Assembly (NCBI RefSeq): GCF_014138285.1
Contig: NZ_JACGXN010000006.1
Span: 62,001 to 126,000, forward strand
DNA length: 64,000 nt
Source: Phyllobacterium myrsinacearum
Lineage (GTDB): Bacteria > Pseudomonadota > Alphaproteobacteria > Rhizobiales > Rhizobiaceae
Direction of reading: 5' to 3'
In this document: in pieces, positions 8,184 to 17,999 of the stretch
Position numbering within the stretch: the first letter of the stretch is position 1
How the letters are laid out: the number at the start of each line of letters is the position of its first letter
Notes under the pieces: model-generated
The model's input: only the letters and a program-made list of their open reading frames with translations
Databases searched by the model: none
What the model was told of the DNA's origin: nothing
Made by a program: the position numbers and the translations under genes

Positions 8184-9496
8184 TCGGACCAGTCTCCTTC
8201 AGGTGTTCCATTGAACCGCTTTTTCAGGTCCGTCCAGCAATCGGCATAATTGTCCTGCAGCGATTCCAGTTCGGCCGCAAATCGTGTCAGATGCTGCGGA
8301 AAACGGGTTTCAAACATGAAAGCCAAGGTGTTCTCCAGCTTGTGCGGCTTGAGTTCCACGGTCGATGCCTTGTTGAAGCCCATCGTATCCGGTCCGTGCG
8401 GCAGCATCATATTGTGCAGGCTCATGCCTCCGGGAATGAACCCCTCCTCCTTGGCGTCATACTGACCATAAACCAATCCCATGAATTCGGACATGATATT
8501 GCGATGGTACCATGGCGGACGGAAACTGTGTTCGGCAACGAGCCAGCGTGGCGGGAAAATGACGAAATCCACGTTGGCTGTTCCCTCTTCGCCCGAAGGC
8601 GCCGTCAGCACGGTAAAGATCGACGGATCGGGATGGTCAAAGAGAATGGCGCCTACGGGGGAAAAGGTGCGCAGATCGTATTTGTACGGTGCGTAATTGC
8701 CGTGCCAGGCGACCACATCGAGTGGTGAATGGCCGAGGCCCGTCTCATAGAACTTGCCGCACCATTTCACATGCAGACGGCACGGCGTTTCCTTGTCTTC
8801 ATAGGCTGCAACCGGCGTCTTGAAATCGCGTGGATTGGCCAGACAGTTGGCACCGATCGGCCCGCGATCCGGCAGCGCGAATTTTGCGCCGTAGTTCTCG
8901 CAGATATAGCCGCGAGCTTCACCATCAAGCGCAGCAACCTTGAACACCATACCGCGCGGGATGATGCAGATTTCCGAAGGCTCGATCTCGATGATACCCA
9001 TCTCCGTGAACACCCGCAGACGGCCCTTTTCCGGCACCAGCAGCATTTCGCCATCGGCATTGAAGAAATAATCATCCTCCATGTCACGGTTGAACGCATA
9101 GACATGGGCAGCCATGCCGACCTGACCGTGCACGTCGCCAGCCGTCGTCATGGTATGGATGCCATCGATGAAATTTACCGGTTCTGATGGCATGGGTGTC
9201 GGGTTCCAGCGCAACTGGCCGATAGGGAGTTCGTGATCGTCGAGATTGGGAGCGGTCTTCCAGTCTTTCCGTACTGCCGGTGTGAACCGTCCCGAATGCT
9301 TGACGGAAGGACGGATACGGTAAAGCCAGGACCGCTCGTTGATGCCGCGCGGTGCAGTGAAGGGGGACCCGGACAGCTGTTCCGCATAGAGGCCATAGGC
9401 ACAGCGCTGCGGCGAATTCTGGCCCTGCGGCAGTGCGCCGGTGAGAGACTCGGTTTCAAAATCATTGCCGAAGCCCGGCATGTAGTGAAGGGTCAT
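8180..9496 (-). CDS. hmgA: Homogentisate 1,2-dioxygenase
   Basis: A 438-residue cupin-fold Fe(II) dioxygenase that opens the homogentisate ring to maleylacetoacetate. Characteristic stretches are Y-M-P-G-F-G-N-D-F at the N-terminus, P-P-R-W-L-V-A-E (residue about 325) and the iron-site region [14 protein letters not shown]. The ATG at 9496 is chosen because GGGAGGA lies 7 bases before it; an in-frame TTG at 9502 abuts the Shine-Dalgarno sequence and is unlikely. First gene of the hmgA-fah-maiA operon, divergent from a MarR gene. Confidence 0.95.
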   Translation of the reverse strand: MTLHYMPGFGNDFETESLTGALPQGQNSPQRCAYGLYAEQLSGSPFTAPRGINERSWLYRIRPSVKHSGRFTPAVRKDWKTAPNLDDHELPIGQLRWNPTPMPSEPVNFIDGIHTMTTAGDVHGQVGMAAHVYAFNRDMEDDYFFNADGEMLLVPEKGRLRVFTEMGIIEIEPSEICIIPRGMVFKVAALDGEARGYICENYGAKFALPDRGPIGANCLANPRDFKTPVAAYEDKETPCRLHVKWCGKFYETGLGHSPLDVVAWHGNYAPYKYDLRTFSPVGAILFDHPDPSIFTVLTAPSGEEGTANVDFVIFPPRWLVAEHSFRPPWYHRNIMSEFMGLVYGQYDAKEEGFIPGGMSLHNMMLPHGPDTMGFNKASTVELKPHKLENTLAFMFETRFPQHLTRFAAELESLQDNYADCWTDLKKRFNGTPEGDWSE

Positions 9497-9532
9497 GATC
9501 AATCCTCCCGATCATTCGAAGATGCAGGTGCA

Positions 9533-9561
9533 AAATGCAACCGATCTATTTAGTTGCATTT
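9533..9561. promoter_or_regulatory. Candidate MarR operator between hmgA and marR
   Basis: Perfect 9-bp inverted repeat AAATGCAAC / GTTGCATTT separated by 11 bases, in the 107-base region between the divergent hmgA and MarR-family genes. MarR proteins bind such palindromes and commonly control the adjacent divergent operon, so repression of hmgA-fah-maiA relieved by homogentisate or a precursor is a reasonable inference. Confidence 0.65.
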
Positions 9562-9603
9562 GTGACGATCTTTTTTGTAACTATCAACGGCAAAGGAGTT
9601 CAA

Positions 9604-10071
9604 ATGACTGGGAAACAGAATGAGGAGGCTGCGCCGCCGCTGGTGCTGGAGGATTTCATACCCTACCGGCTGAACAAAGCTGCGGAGGCGATCAGCCGGC
9701 GTTTTGCCAGCCAGTATCGCGATGAATACGGCCTGACGCGACCGGAGTGGCGCACACTGGCAACACTCGGCCAGTTCGGGGCATTGTCGGCCACGGCTAT
9801 CGGCGCGCATTCGTCCATGCACAAGACGAAAGTCAGCCGCGCGGTGTTTTCACTGGAGCAGCGTCATTGGCTCAAGCGCAAGCGTGATGAAGCCGACCGC
9901 CGCACGGAGCATCTGGAGCTGACACCCGCCGGACGCAAGGCGTATCAGCTCCTTGCCACGATGGCCCACAACTATGAGACAGAGCTTTTTGCCAGACTCG
10001 GCGAACGCGGCGCCAAAGAACTGAAAGCGGGGTTGTCGGCGCTGGAAGCCTACTACCGGCAGGGACGGTAG
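9604..10071 (+). CDS. MarR family regulator, likely of the homogentisate operon
   Basis: A 155-residue winged-helix regulator; the wHTH spans roughly residues 45-115 (R-P-E-W-R-T-L-A-T-L-G, then H-K-T-K-V-S-R-A-V and the wing D-E-A-D-R-R-T-E-H-L-E-L-T). The ATG at 9604 is chosen for its AAAGGAG 5 bases upstream; the frame extends to an ATG at 9535, but that falls inside the palindrome. It is divergent from hmgA, the usual layout for regulators of homogentisate degradation. The specific ligand is not visible. Confidence 0.88.
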   Translation: MTGKQNEEAAPPLVLEDFIPYRLNKAAEAISRRFASQYRDEYGLTRPEWRTLATLGQFGALSATAIGAHSSMHKTKVSRAVFSLEQRHWLKRKRDEADRRTEHLELTPAGRKAYQLLATMAHNYETELFARLGERGAKELKAGLSALEAYYRQGR

Positions 10072-10089
10072 TAGCAGGTTGCATGTTGG

Positions 10090-11559
10090 TCAGAATGGCA
10101 TTTCGACCCGTGGCCAGATTTCGCGGGTCAATTTCCGGTAATCGGTCTTCTTCGGGTTGGACGGATAAGGCGCGCCCGCATCGATATAGATGATCTCGGC
10201 GGCGACCGGCTCGAAACCCGCATGGAAATGATTGGTCGATTTGACCAGCAGGATATCCTTGGAAGCAGGCTCGATGCCAAGATTGGAAAAAATGTCCGGT
10301 TCAAATGTCTGGGTCCGGTTGGTATTGAGGATGACCTCGATATCAGTGCCTTCAAGACGGATGACGGCAGCCGGTCCGAGGGTTACCCGGCTCTTGCCAA
10401 AACTCTGCCAGCCTTCCTGGACGGCTTTTAAAACCTCAACCTGTGCATCGATCGGTGCGCCGCCATCCGGGCCGGCCTTGCCACCAAAGCGCAACTGAAT
10501 CCGTGCGCCCTCACCGGCGGCGAGACAGAACGTGACGGCAATCGGGTCCCAGATTGTCGCCACGGCAACATTGCCGATACCGCGCTCGATGATGCGGCGC
10601 AGGATCAGGGTGCCGTCACCGGCAACACCGCCGCCCGGATTGTCCCAGACGTCGGCAACCACGACCGGCTTTCCGGTCTTCTTCGCAGCCAGGGCCACAG
10701 CCTTGTCGAGGCCTGCTTCCGTATCGAGCATCGGCATGGCGGTGCGGCCGCGCATGGCAAAAATTTCCATGCCCAGCGATTCAGCCAATGCCGCACCACG
10801 CGACGCATCATTGTCGGTGACAACCATAACCTGCGTGCCAAGCTCGGGCACATCACCAGCCATGAAGCCATGGATCAAGGAGATGGAGAGAATATTGAGA
10901 TGACCCTGCATCGCCTGAATGCGATCGATGAAGGAGCGCATCGGCTCGCGGCTGGTCGGATAGACGCCGATCATCCGACAATCAAAGGTAGAAATAACCG
11001 GTTTGATTTCGCCTCTTAGCGTCCGAAGTGCAAGATCGACCACGTGTTCACCGCGCTCGTAGAAATCCGTATGCGGAAATTCGAGAAAGGCTGCGAGAAT
11101 GTTGGAGTTCTGCACCCGCTTGCGGGTCAAATGGCTGTGCGGGTCAAGTTCCGACGCAATAAGCACGTCGGGACCGACGATCGACCGGATACGTTCGAGA
11201 AGATCACCTTCGCAATCATCATAGCCCTGGGCGACCATCGCCCCGTGCAGACCAAGGATCACGCCATCAACCGGCAAGGCTGTTTTCAGTTGGTCAAGGA
11301 TTTCATCGCGCAGTTCTTCATAGGCCTGTTTCTGCAGCAGGCCACCCGGTTCTGCCCACGTGGCAGTGCCCTCAACCAGCTCAAAGCCCTCTTCCCGCGC
11401 GCGACGACGCAGAACCACCATGGGTGCCGAGCAGAGCGTCGGAGTATCCGGATGTTCGCCGGGTGCCGCATAGAATGCCATTTCAAAACTGGCCCGGTCC
11501 GTGGGAACCGGCGAGAATGTGTTGGTTTCCGTCGCGAGGGATGCGGTGAAAATGCGCAT
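10090..11559 (-). CDS. M81 family metallopeptidase (MlrC-like)
   Basis: A 489-residue protein of the family named for MlrC of microcystin degradation, which cleaves small linear peptides; most members have unknown substrates. N-terminal domain: M-R-I-F-T-A-S-L-A-T-E-T-N-T-F-S; metal-ligand region G-L-H-G-A-M-V-A and S-E-L-D-P-H-S-H-L-T; C-terminal MlrC domain with D-V-W-D-N-P-G-G-G-V-A-G-D-G-T and N-H-F-H-A-G-F-E-P. The start is placed at the conserved M-R-I-F-T; the frame extends 23 codons upstream without homology. It is last in the operon binding protein-permease-permease-ridA-M81, suggesting the imported compound or a derivative is its substrate. Confidence 0.9.
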   Translation of the reverse strand: MRIFTASLATETNTFSPVPTDRASFEMAFYAAPGEHPDTPTLCSAPMVVLRRRAREEGFELVEGTATWAEPGGLLQKQAYEELRDEILDQLKTALPVDGVILGLHGAMVAQGYDDCEGDLLERIRSIVGPDVLIASELDPHSHLTRKRVQNSNILAAFLEFPHTDFYERGEHVVDLALRTLRGEIKPVISTFDCRMIGVYPTSREPMRSFIDRIQAMQGHLNILSISLIHGFMAGDVPELGTQVMVVTDNDASRGAALAESLGMEIFAMRGRTAMPMLDTEAGLDKAVALAAKKTGKPVVVADVWDNPGGGVAGDGTLILRRIIERGIGNVAVATIWDPIAVTFCLAAGEGARIQLRFGGKAGPDGGAPIDAQVEVLKAVQEGWQSFGKSRVTLGPAAVIRLEGTDIEVILNTNRTQTFEPDIFSNLGIEPASKDILLVKSTNHFHAGFEPVAAEIIYIDAGAPYPSNPKKTDYRKLTREIWPRVEMPF

Positions 11560-11581
11560 GGAAATGCCTGTTCTTTGTGGA

Positions 11582-11947
11582 TCAGAGGGGCTTGTAGGCG
11601 ATGGCTTCGATTTCAATCTTGATGTCAATCATCAGGCGCGATTCAATCGTCGTGCGCGCCGGAGGATTCTGCGGGAAATAGGTCGCGTAGGTCTTGTTGA
11701 ACGCGGCGAACTCGCGTGCATCTTCGAGAATGACGAAGGTCTTCACCACATCTGACAGTTCTGCTCCCGCAAGAGCGAGCGCTGTCTTGATATTCTCCAT
11801 CACCTGTTTGGTCTGCGCTTCAATCCCTCCGATAATGACGGTGCCATCGGCACCGACCGGGACCTGACCTGAAATGTAGATGAAATCTCCGGCGCGAACT
11901 GCCGGTGACAGCGGCACATGTGCGGATCCAAAATGCTGTTTTGTCAT
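11582..11947 (-). CDS. RidA family enamine/imine deaminase
   Basis: A 121-residue YjgF/YER057c/UK114 protein. RidA enzymes hydrolyse reactive enamine/imine intermediates released by PLP-dependent dehydratases. Signature regions: Y-I-S-G-Q-V-P-V-G, the central K-Q-V-M-E-N-I-K-T-A-L, and the C-terminal N-P-P-A-R-T-T-I-E containing the conserved Arg that binds the substrate carboxylate. The C-terminal I-E-I-E-A-I-A-Y is also typical. The ATG at 11947 is favoured over a TTG at 11956 by spacing from AGGA. It lies in the same operon as M81 and the importer and opposite a PLP enzyme gene, consistent with clearing dehydratase intermediates. Confidence 0.92.
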   Translation of the reverse strand: MTKQHFGSAHVPLSPAVRAGDFIYISGQVPVGADGTVIIGGIEAQTKQVMENIKTALALAGAELSDVVKTFVILEDAREFAAFNKTYATYFPQNPPARTTIESRLMIDIKIEIEAIAYKPL

Positions 11948-11969
11948 GATGTTCAATTCCTGTAGTTGA

Positions 11970-12797
11970 TTATTTGACGGCGCCGATGGAAAGGCCGCGC
12001 ACCAGATAGCGCTGCAACCATGCGAAGAGAATGGCTACCGGGACAGATGCAACAAATGCCGCAGCCATCACATAGTGCCAGTCGACCGTGTAGCGGCCGG
12101 CAACGAGCGAGAGCACACGGATAGGCAATGTGTAATTCTCTTCCTTGCGCAGCATGGTGAGTGCGATGACAAACTCGTTCCAGGCGTTGATGAACGTGAA
12201 GATGGCGGTAACCACCATTGCCGGGACTGCAAGCGGCAGGAAGACGCTGCGCAGCGTGCGCCAGCGGTTTGCCCCTTCCATCCATGCTGCTTCTTCGAGA
12301 TCGCGCGGTATGGTTGAGAAATAGCTTTGCAGCATCCACACGCAAAAAGCGATGTTGAAGCCCGTGTAGATGATGACGAGCACATTCAGGTTGTCGATCA
12401 TCCCGACATTGGCCACCAGCCGGAACAGGCCGATGACCAGCACGATCGGTGACAGCATCTGCGAGACGAGCAGAAATTGCCGGTATGCATTGCGGCCCGC
12501 GAACTGGTAGCGGCTGAGGGCGTAGGCAGCGGGAATGGAGACGGCAATTGTTAGCAAGGTCGACAGCGCTGACACATAGAGTGAATTGGCGAGTGCCGAC
12601 GCAATGCCTGACGTCTGCCACATCTCGGAAAAATTCTGCCAGTGCAGTTCTTCCGGCCACCAGGTGGGGTTCAGCACTTCTGTTGCCGACTTGAACGAAG
12701 TGATGGTCATAACCGCATAGGGAAAAAGAATGACGACAACAATGGGCGAGAGGAAAAGCCAGAAAAGGATCGAGCGCTTGAGCTTGCTGTTCATCAT
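11970..12797 (-). CDS. ABC transporter permease, CUT1 sugar type (MalG-like)
   Basis: A 275-residue inner-membrane subunit with about six transmembrane segments and a C-terminal EAA loop ([16 protein letters not shown]) that docks the ATPase. It resembles MalG/UgpE-type permeases of carbohydrate importers. The start overlaps the stop of the upstream permease (ATGA). It pairs with the permease at 12794-13663, the binding protein at 13744-14973, and the ATPase encoded on the opposite strand at 16046-17113. Confidence 0.92.
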   Translation of the reverse strand: MMNSKLKRSILFWLFLSPIVVVILFPYAVMTITSFKSATEVLNPTWWPEELHWQNFSEMWQTSGIASALANSLYVSALSTLLTIAVSIPAAYALSRYQFAGRNAYRQFLLVSQMLSPIVLVIGLFRLVANVGMIDNLNVLVIIYTGFNIAFCVWMLQSYFSTIPRDLEEAAWMEGANRWRTLRSVFLPLAVPAMVVTAIFTFINAWNEFVIALTMLRKEENYTLPIRVLSLVAGRYTVDWHYVMAAAFVASVPVAILFAWLQRYLVRGLSIGAVK

Positions 12798-13663
12798 GCC
12801 TTCTCCTCACGCATGGCCAGCCGCACATAGATCAGGGTAAAAACCAGAAGGATGACAAACATGATCAATGATACGGCGGCTGCATCACCCAACCGGCCGA
12901 GCCGGAAGCCAAGCTCGTAGAGGTAGGTGACCAGAATATGCGTTGAGTTTGCTGGCCCGCCCTGTGTGGTTACCCAGATGATGGGGAATGAATTGAAGAC
13001 GTAAATCGTGTTCAATACGAAGGCGATATTGATAAACGGTCGCAACAAAGGGAGCGTGATCAGGCGAAACTGATCCCAGCGCCCTGCGCCTTCGGTGGCC
13101 GCAGCCTCGTAGAGATCATCAGGAACCGAGGACAGTCCGCCGAGAAAGATTGTGACGGTAAAGGGCATTGAAACGAGAATGCCGATCAGGATCTGCATGG
13201 GAAAGGCGGTGGAGGCTTCGGCAAGCCACTGGATGTTGCTGTTGATCAGCCCGAGATCGCGCAGGGCTGAGTTCAGCATGCCGCTTTCGCCGTTCAAAGC
13301 CCAACGCCACACAACGGCGGTCATGCTCAGTGAAATCGCCCAAGGCAGCATGATCAAAATGCGGGCAATGCCCCGACCGTAGAAATCTTCATTAAGGATC
13401 AGCGCAATCGGTACGGATACAATCAAGGTGCCAAGTACGACGCAGACAGTCCAGATCAAAGTGCGCCAGGTGGCGGCGATAAAGTCTGGATCAGCGAAAA
13501 GCACACGGAAATGCTCGAGCCCGACAAAGTCGCGCAGCATGCCGAAGCGGTTCACATCATGCAGCGAGAGCGAGACAATTTCTTTCAGCGGCCACAGAAT
13601 GATGGCGGCTGCCAGAACAAAGCTCGGCAGGATGAGAAAATAGGGGGCTGTTGCCCGTTGCAT
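12794..13663 (-). CDS. ABC transporter permease, CUT1 sugar type (MalF-like)
   Basis: A 289-residue inner-membrane subunit with six predicted transmembrane segments beginning at residue 9 ([12 protein letters not shown]) and an EAA loop ([15 protein letters not shown]). It is MalF/UgpA-like. It follows the binding-protein gene after a strong hairpin (13711-13736) and overlaps the next permease by 4 bases. Confidence 0.92.
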   Translation of the reverse strand: MQRATAPYFLILPSFVLAAAIILWPLKEIVSLSLHDVNRFGMLRDFVGLEHFRVLFADPDFIAATWRTLIWTVCVVLGTLIVSVPIALILNEDFYGRGIARILIMLPWAISLSMTAVVWRWALNGESGMLNSALRDLGLINSNIQWLAEASTAFPMQILIGILVSMPFTVTIFLGGLSSVPDDLYEAAATEGAGRWDQFRLITLPLLRPFINIAFVLNTIYVFNSFPIIWVTTQGGPANSTHILVTYLYELGFRLGRLGDAAAVSLIMFVILLVFTLIYVRLAMREEKA

Positions 13664-13710
13664 ATGCGTGCGTTCCTTGACCGGAGAGTATGGCTTTTGA
13701 AGAGCGGAAT

Positions 13711-13736
13711 GGGAGAGCGGACACGCCCGCTCTCCC
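13711..13736. terminator. Perfect hairpin between binding-protein and permease genes
   Basis: Stem of 10 perfect base pairs (GGGAGAGCGG with CCGCTCTCCC) and a 6-base loop, just after the binding-protein stop and before the first permease. There is no T-run, so it is more likely an mRNA-stabilising or attenuating element that keeps binding-protein levels above permease levels, as known for malE-malF type operons. Confidence 0.7.
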
Positions 13737-13743
13737 GGTTGGC

Positions 13744-14973
13744 TTACTTCAGCGTTGCGTTGATCTTGGCAGCAGCATCTTTCAATGTTGCCTCGGCTTC
13801 GCCCTGGCCAAGATAGATTTTCTGCACGGCATTGGAGGTCGTCTTGGCGATATCTTCCCAGCCCGGAATAACAGGTGCAAAACGTGCATTCGGCAGAAGC
13901 GACGTGAAGACCTTCAGATCGGCATTGTCCGCGAAGTAAGGATCTTTCGCTTCTTCCGCGTTCACTGGCAGGAAGCCTTCGATCTTGTCGAACTTGGTGC
14001 GCTGTTCGGCGGTGAAGATGAAATCTAGGAACTTCCAGGCGGCTTCCTTATTCTTGGAATTCTCGAACAGGACAATGGAGTCGGTGACGCCATAGGTACC
14101 CTTGTCGCCGTTCGGACCTGCAGGAATAGGCGCTACACCGTAGTTCAGTTTGGGCGCTTCAGTCTTGATCTGGCCGGACAGGAACGGTGCGGTGATGACC
14201 GTCGCGACCTTGCCCTGCTTGAACAGGTTCTGCACATCTTCACGGGAATAGGAAGTCACGCCCGGCTGGGTCAGACCCTCATCGATGAAGCTCTTGTAAA
14301 GCTTGGCTGTCTCGATTGCTGCCTTTGAATCGAGACCTGATTTGCCGTCCTTGACGATCTCACCGCCGTTCGACCACATGCCGTAGTAGAAATAGACGTC
14401 GGTCTCGATTTCCTTGCCCTGCAGACCGAAACCATAGGTCTCGCCGCCGAGCTTCTTGATCTTTTCCGCATCGGTCTTGAAGTCGGCCCAGGTTGCCGGT
14501 GGCGTGCTGATGCCGGCCTTGGCGAAAATATCCTTGTTGTAATACATCGCACGCGCCGAAGCGGCGATCGGCAGGCCATAGACCTTCCCGTTCATGACGG
14601 AAGGCGTAAGGAACGTATCGATAAAGCGGGCCTTGAACTCAGGTTTGATGTGCTCATCGAGTGGCGCAACGATACCCTCCGACACATAATCGAGCAGCCA
14701 GCGCGTCCCGATGATCGAAAGATCGGCATTGGCGCCGGCGGAGATATCTGTGGTCAGTTTCTGCTGCAGGCTGTCCCACGGCACAACTTCGATCTGGACT
14801 TTGACGTCAGGATTGGCGGCTTCGAACGCCTTGGCAGCTTCCTGGAAATAAGGGCCTGTACCCTTGCTGTATTCGGCGATGGTGACTCGCACAGTGCTGT
14901 CGGCAAAGGCGCTGCTGCTGAAAGCAACGAGGCTTGCTCCGGCAAGCAGGCATAGTTTCTGTTTGAACGTCAT
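13744..14973 (-). CDS. ABC transporter substrate-binding protein (family 1, sugar type)
   Basis: A 409-residue periplasmic binding protein. The N-terminal signal peptide runs to about residue 24 (hydrophobic stretch ending S-S-S-A-F-A-D). The mature protein has the family-1 layout ([14 protein letters not shown] near the N-terminus; [11 protein letters not shown] motif). The ATG at 14973 is used because GGGG lies 7 bases before it, while the ATG at 14979 is too close. First gene of its operon; the ligand is unknown, and the neighbours suggest an amino-acid-containing or peptide-like compound rather than a plain sugar. Confidence 0.92.
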   Translation of the reverse strand: MTFKQKLCLLAGASLVAFSSSAFADSTVRVTIAEYSKGTGPYFQEAAKAFEAANPDVKVQIEVVPWDSLQQKLTTDISAGANADLSIIGTRWLLDYVSEGIVAPLDEHIKPEFKARFIDTFLTPSVMNGKVYGLPIAASARAMYYNKDIFAKAGISTPPATWADFKTDAEKIKKLGGETYGFGLQGKEIETDVYFYYGMWSNGGEIVKDGKSGLDSKAAIETAKLYKSFIDEGLTQPGVTSYSREDVQNLFKQGKVATVITAPFLSGQIKTEAPKLNYGVAPIPAGPNGDKGTYGVTDSIVLFENSKNKEAAWKFLDFIFTAEQRTKFDKIEGFLPVNAEEAKDPYFADNADLKVFTSLLPNARFAPVIPGWEDIAKTTSNAVQKIYLGQGEAEATLKDAAAKINATLK

Positions 14974-15095
14974 TGTCATTCCCCTTGTTATCGTCGCGTT
15001 CGAGCGGCGTTTGTTGTGTTCGTGAACCGTCTTCGGCGGGCATACTCATGCCCTTCGGGAAGCCGCTTCTTTCAACCAGCCCTTCTATCTTCAAA

Positions 15096-15110
15096 TGTAA
15101 TTTAATTTCA
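15096..15110. promoter_or_regulatory. Pseudo-palindrome in divergent promoter region, candidate RpiR site
   Basis: TGTAATTTAATTTCA, symmetric at 12 of 15 positions, in the 279-base AT-rich region between the divergent operons at 14973 and 15253. AT-rich palindromes of this kind are used by RpiR-family regulators, and an RpiR gene is in the adjacent operon. This is inference from symmetry and position only. Confidence 0.4.
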
Positions 15111-15252
15111 TGCAAGCGAATTTTGCAGCGATTTAATGTATTTTTATGTTGCTTTTTTTCACACATCGCCATTAGCTGAATAGCAAGCGGTCGAATCCGC
15201 AGAATGTCGTCCGTGATAACGGGCCAATGATACGGGAACAGATGAACGAGCG

Positions 15253-16044
15253 ATGACCCTACCCAATTTGCATGATTTTTTCGGTCTCAAAGGCAAGCAG
15301 GTTCTGATTACCGGAGCCGGAGGCGGGATCGGTCAAGCGCTGATCGCAGCATTCAACGCCGCCGGGGCCATTGTCTCGGGTGCCGACCAGACGGGCATTG
15401 CGCTTGAAGCCTTGCCCCTTGCCCATCGCCTTGTCTTTGAACTGACGGACCGCACTGCCATTGCAAAGGTCATTGGCGACTTTATCAAAACGTCAGGCGC
15501 GCCGGATGTGCTGATCAACAATGCCGGATTTACCCGTGGCGAAACGCTGGATCAGGTGGATGGCGATGTCTGGGATCGCGAGATTGCAATCAATCTGAAT
15601 GGCGCATTTCATGTGACGACTCCGGTCGTTAAGGCCATGGCCAAGCGCGGCAGCGGCAACATCGTGTTCATATCCTCGGTCAATGGGCTCTCGCATTTCG
15701 GCAATCCCGCCTATTCGGCAGCCAAGGCCGGGCTGATCTCTTATGTGAAAGCACTTGCGGTAGAGCGTGGGCGCTATGGCATCCGCGCCAATGCAGTCTG
15801 TCCCGGCTCGGTACGAACACCCGCATGGGATCATCGTCTGGCCGACCAGCCGGAACTGCTGGCGAAAGTCCTGCCGCACTATCCGCTTGGCCGCATGGTA
15901 ACACCGGAAGAAGTGGCAAATGCCGCCCTGTTTCTCTCGTCATCAGCGGCCTCGGGCATAACTGGCACAGCGCTGGCTGTGGATGCCGGGTTGACGTCAG
16001 GCAATCTGCGCTTCATCAACGACGTTCTTGTGGGAGAAAACTGA
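15253..16044 (+). CDS. SDR family NAD(P)-dependent oxidoreductase
   Basis: A 263-residue classical short-chain dehydrogenase: cofactor motif T-G-A-G-G-G-I-G (residues 20-27), N-N-A-G (residue about 93), catalytic Ser in I-S-S-V-N-G and Y-S-A-A-K (Tyr/Lys), then the P-G-S-V-R-T motif. It probably oxidises or epimerises a hydroxyl group of the compound imported by this locus; the substrate cannot be read from sequence. First gene of a four-gene operon (SDR, ATPase, RpiR, PLP enzyme) with gaps of only 1 to 3 bases. Confidence 0.93.
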   Translation: MTLPNLHDFFGLKGKQVLITGAGGGIGQALIAAFNAAGAIVSGADQTGIALEALPLAHRLVFELTDRTAIAKVIGDFIKTSGAPDVLINNAGFTRGETLDQVDGDVWDREIAINLNGAFHVTTPVVKAMAKRGSGNIVFISSVNGLSHFGNPAYSAAKAGLISYVKALAVERGRYGIRANAVCPGSVRTPAWDHRLADQPELLAKVLPHYPLGRMVTPEEVANAALFLSSSAASGITGTALAVDAGLTSGNLRFINDVLVGEN

Positions 16045-16045
16045 C

Positions 16046-17113
16046 ATGGCCGGCCTCCAGATCAAACAGCTCGTCAAGTCTTACGGCGCGATGAGTGTCC
16101 TGCACGGCATCGATCTTGACGTGCGTGATGGTGAGTTTCTCGTCCTCATCGGCCCGTCCGGCTGCGGCAAGTCCACGCTGCTCCGCATGATTGCCGGTCT
16201 CGATGACATTTCTTCGGGTGAGTTATGGATTGGCGATCGCCTGACCAATGGCCTTGCACCGCAGCAGCGCAATATTTCCATGGTCTTCCAGAGCTATGCG
16301 CTGTTTCCGCATATGACGACGCGCAAGAATATCGGCTTTGGTCCGAAAATCCGGCGTGAGGCCGGAAGTGTGATCGACGCCAAGGTGAACAAGGCAGCAG
16401 AAACACTGAATCTGCACGATTATCTCGACCGTCTGCCGCGCCAGCTCTCAGGTGGTCAGCGCCAGCGTGTCGCAATGGGCCGCACCATCGTGCGCGAGCC
16501 GGATCTTTTCCTTTTTGACGAGCCGCTTTCCAATCTCGACGCCAAGTTGCGTGTGCAGATGCGCACGGAGATCAAGGCGTTGCATCAGCAACTCAAGACA
16601 ACCATCGTCTATGTAACGCATGACCAGATTGAAGCCATGACCATGGCCGACCGGATCGTCGTGATGAATGGCGGCCGCATCGAACAGATCGGTTCGCCGC
16701 TCGAACTGTATGACGGTCCAGCCAATAAGTTCGTTGCCGGGTTTCTTGGATCCCCCGCGATGAGCTTCATTCCGGGTATATTGGAACGTGGTGACGGGGT
16801 TGTGCGTATGCGGACAGCAGAGGGTTTCACGATCCCGGTGGGTGATACGACCGCTGCTTCGGGCCAGCCGATTGAAGTGGGCATCCGTCCCGAGCATTAT
16901 CGTCTGGCGGCGAGCGGTCAGGGTTTCCCCTATAAAGTCGCAGTGGTTGAACCCACAGGCTCGGAAACGCACCTCTTTGGCACGATTGCAGGCGTGGACG
17001 TTCGCGCTGTCTTCCGTGATCGCATCGCTCCGGAACCGGGTAGCCAGATGTTGCTGACGGTCGATCCTGGCAAGGTTCATGTCTTTGACGGGAAAACCGG
17101 AAACCGGATCTGA
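16046..17113 (+). CDS. ABC transporter ATP-binding protein, UgpC/MalK type
   Basis: A 355-residue ATPase with Walker A G-P-S-G-C-G-K-S-T, Q-loop F-Q-S-Y-A-L-F-P-H, signature L-S-G-G-Q-R-Q-R-V, Walker B L-F-D-E-P-L-S-N-L-D and H-loop T-H-D, plus a C-terminal TOBE/MalK regulatory region after about residue 235. Start at 16046, one base after the SDR stop; the frame also allows a start at 16028 inside the SDR gene, which is unlikely. It should energise the permeases encoded on the opposite strand at 11970-13663. Confidence 0.93.
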   Translation: MAGLQIKQLVKSYGAMSVLHGIDLDVRDGEFLVLIGPSGCGKSTLLRMIAGLDDISSGELWIGDRLTNGLAPQQRNISMVFQSYALFPHMTTRKNIGFGPKIRREAGSVIDAKVNKAAETLNLHDYLDRLPRQLSGGQRQRVAMGRTIVREPDLFLFDEPLSNLDAKLRVQMRTEIKALHQQLKTTIVYVTHDQIEAMTMADRIVVMNGGRIEQIGSPLELYDGPANKFVAGFLGSPAMSFIPGILERGDGVVRMRTAEGFTIPVGDTTAASGQPIEVGIRPEHYRLAASGQGFPYKVAVVEPTGSETHLFGTIAGVDVRAVFRDRIAPEPGSQMLLTVDPGKVHVFDGKTGNRI

Positions 17114-17114
17114 A

Positions 17115-17996
17115 ATGGCTTCGCCGCATTTTGATATCGTTGCCCGGCTGCGTGAAATCGCCGAGAATGGCCAGCGCTCCGATCAAAGGGTGGCTGCGGC
17201 CGTACTGGAAGATGCGGATTTTGCCACCCATGCTTCGATCGAACGGCTGGCGGAAAAGGCGGGTGTCAGCGAGCCGACGATTACCCGTTTCTGCCGCATG
17301 CTCGGCTTCGAAGGCACGCGCGATTTCAAAGTTGGCCTCGCACAGTCCCTGGCGATTGCCGGGCGGTTCATCTCGGTCAATCCGGCAGATGCTTCTACCG
17401 GCAATGGCGTTCCCTCCATCATCGCCAGCAGTGCCATGAACGCTATCGAGACCGTGACAGGCCTGATAAACCGAGCTGATCTTGATCAAGCCGCCACTAT
17501 CGTTGCCGGCGCGGGCATGGTTCGCGCCTATGGATCAGGCGGTGCTTCATCCATGGCAGCGACCGAGCTCGAAAACCGCTTGTTCAGACTGGGCCTTCCC
17601 GCCGCCGCGCATATTGACGGCGAAATGCAGCAGATGACCGCGGCGACCAGCAACAAGGATACGGTTATTGTCGCGTATTCGCTGTCCGGTGAGGTCAAGC
17701 CAGTCATCGATGCCGTGACCATTGCGGGACGTTACGGGGCGAAAACAATTGCTTTTACGGCTGCCAATTCTTCTTTGGCGGCGGCGGCGCAGCTGATCTT
17801 GCCTTTTCATATTGAGGAGGGCACGAATGTCTACCGGCCCTCGCCCGCCCGCTACGCCCTGCTTGCCCTCACCGATATGCTGGCCATGAGTGTGGCAGAG
17901 AAAATTGGTGCACCTGCGGTGGAACGCATGCGCCGCATCAAGAACCTTCAGGGCATGCAAAAAAGCGATGCTCCGAACCTTCCGCTTGGAGATTGA
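17115..17996 (+). CDS. RpiR/MurR family transcriptional regulator
   Basis: A 293-residue regulator with an N-terminal RpiR helix-turn-helix (A-S-I-E-R-L-A-E-K-A-G-V-S-E-P-T-I-T-R-F) and a C-terminal SIS domain (G-S-G-G-A-S-S, later S-L-S-G-E-V-K-P-V) that normally binds a phosphorylated sugar. Start at 17115, directly after the ATPase stop. It likely controls both divergent operons of this locus. Confidence 0.92.
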   Translation: MASPHFDIVARLREIAENGQRSDQRVAAAVLEDADFATHASIERLAEKAGVSEPTITRFCRMLGFEGTRDFKVGLAQSLAIAGRFISVNPADASTGNGVPSIIASSAMNAIETVTGLINRADLDQAATIVAGAGMVRAYGSGGASSMAATELENRLFRLGLPAAAHIDGEMQQMTAATSNKDTVIVAYSLSGEVKPVIDAVTIAGRYGAKTIAFTAANSSLAAAAQLILPFHIEEGTNVYRPSPARYALLALTDMLAMSVAEKIGAPAVERMRRIKNLQGMQKSDAPNLPLGD

Positions 17997-17999
17997 GAA

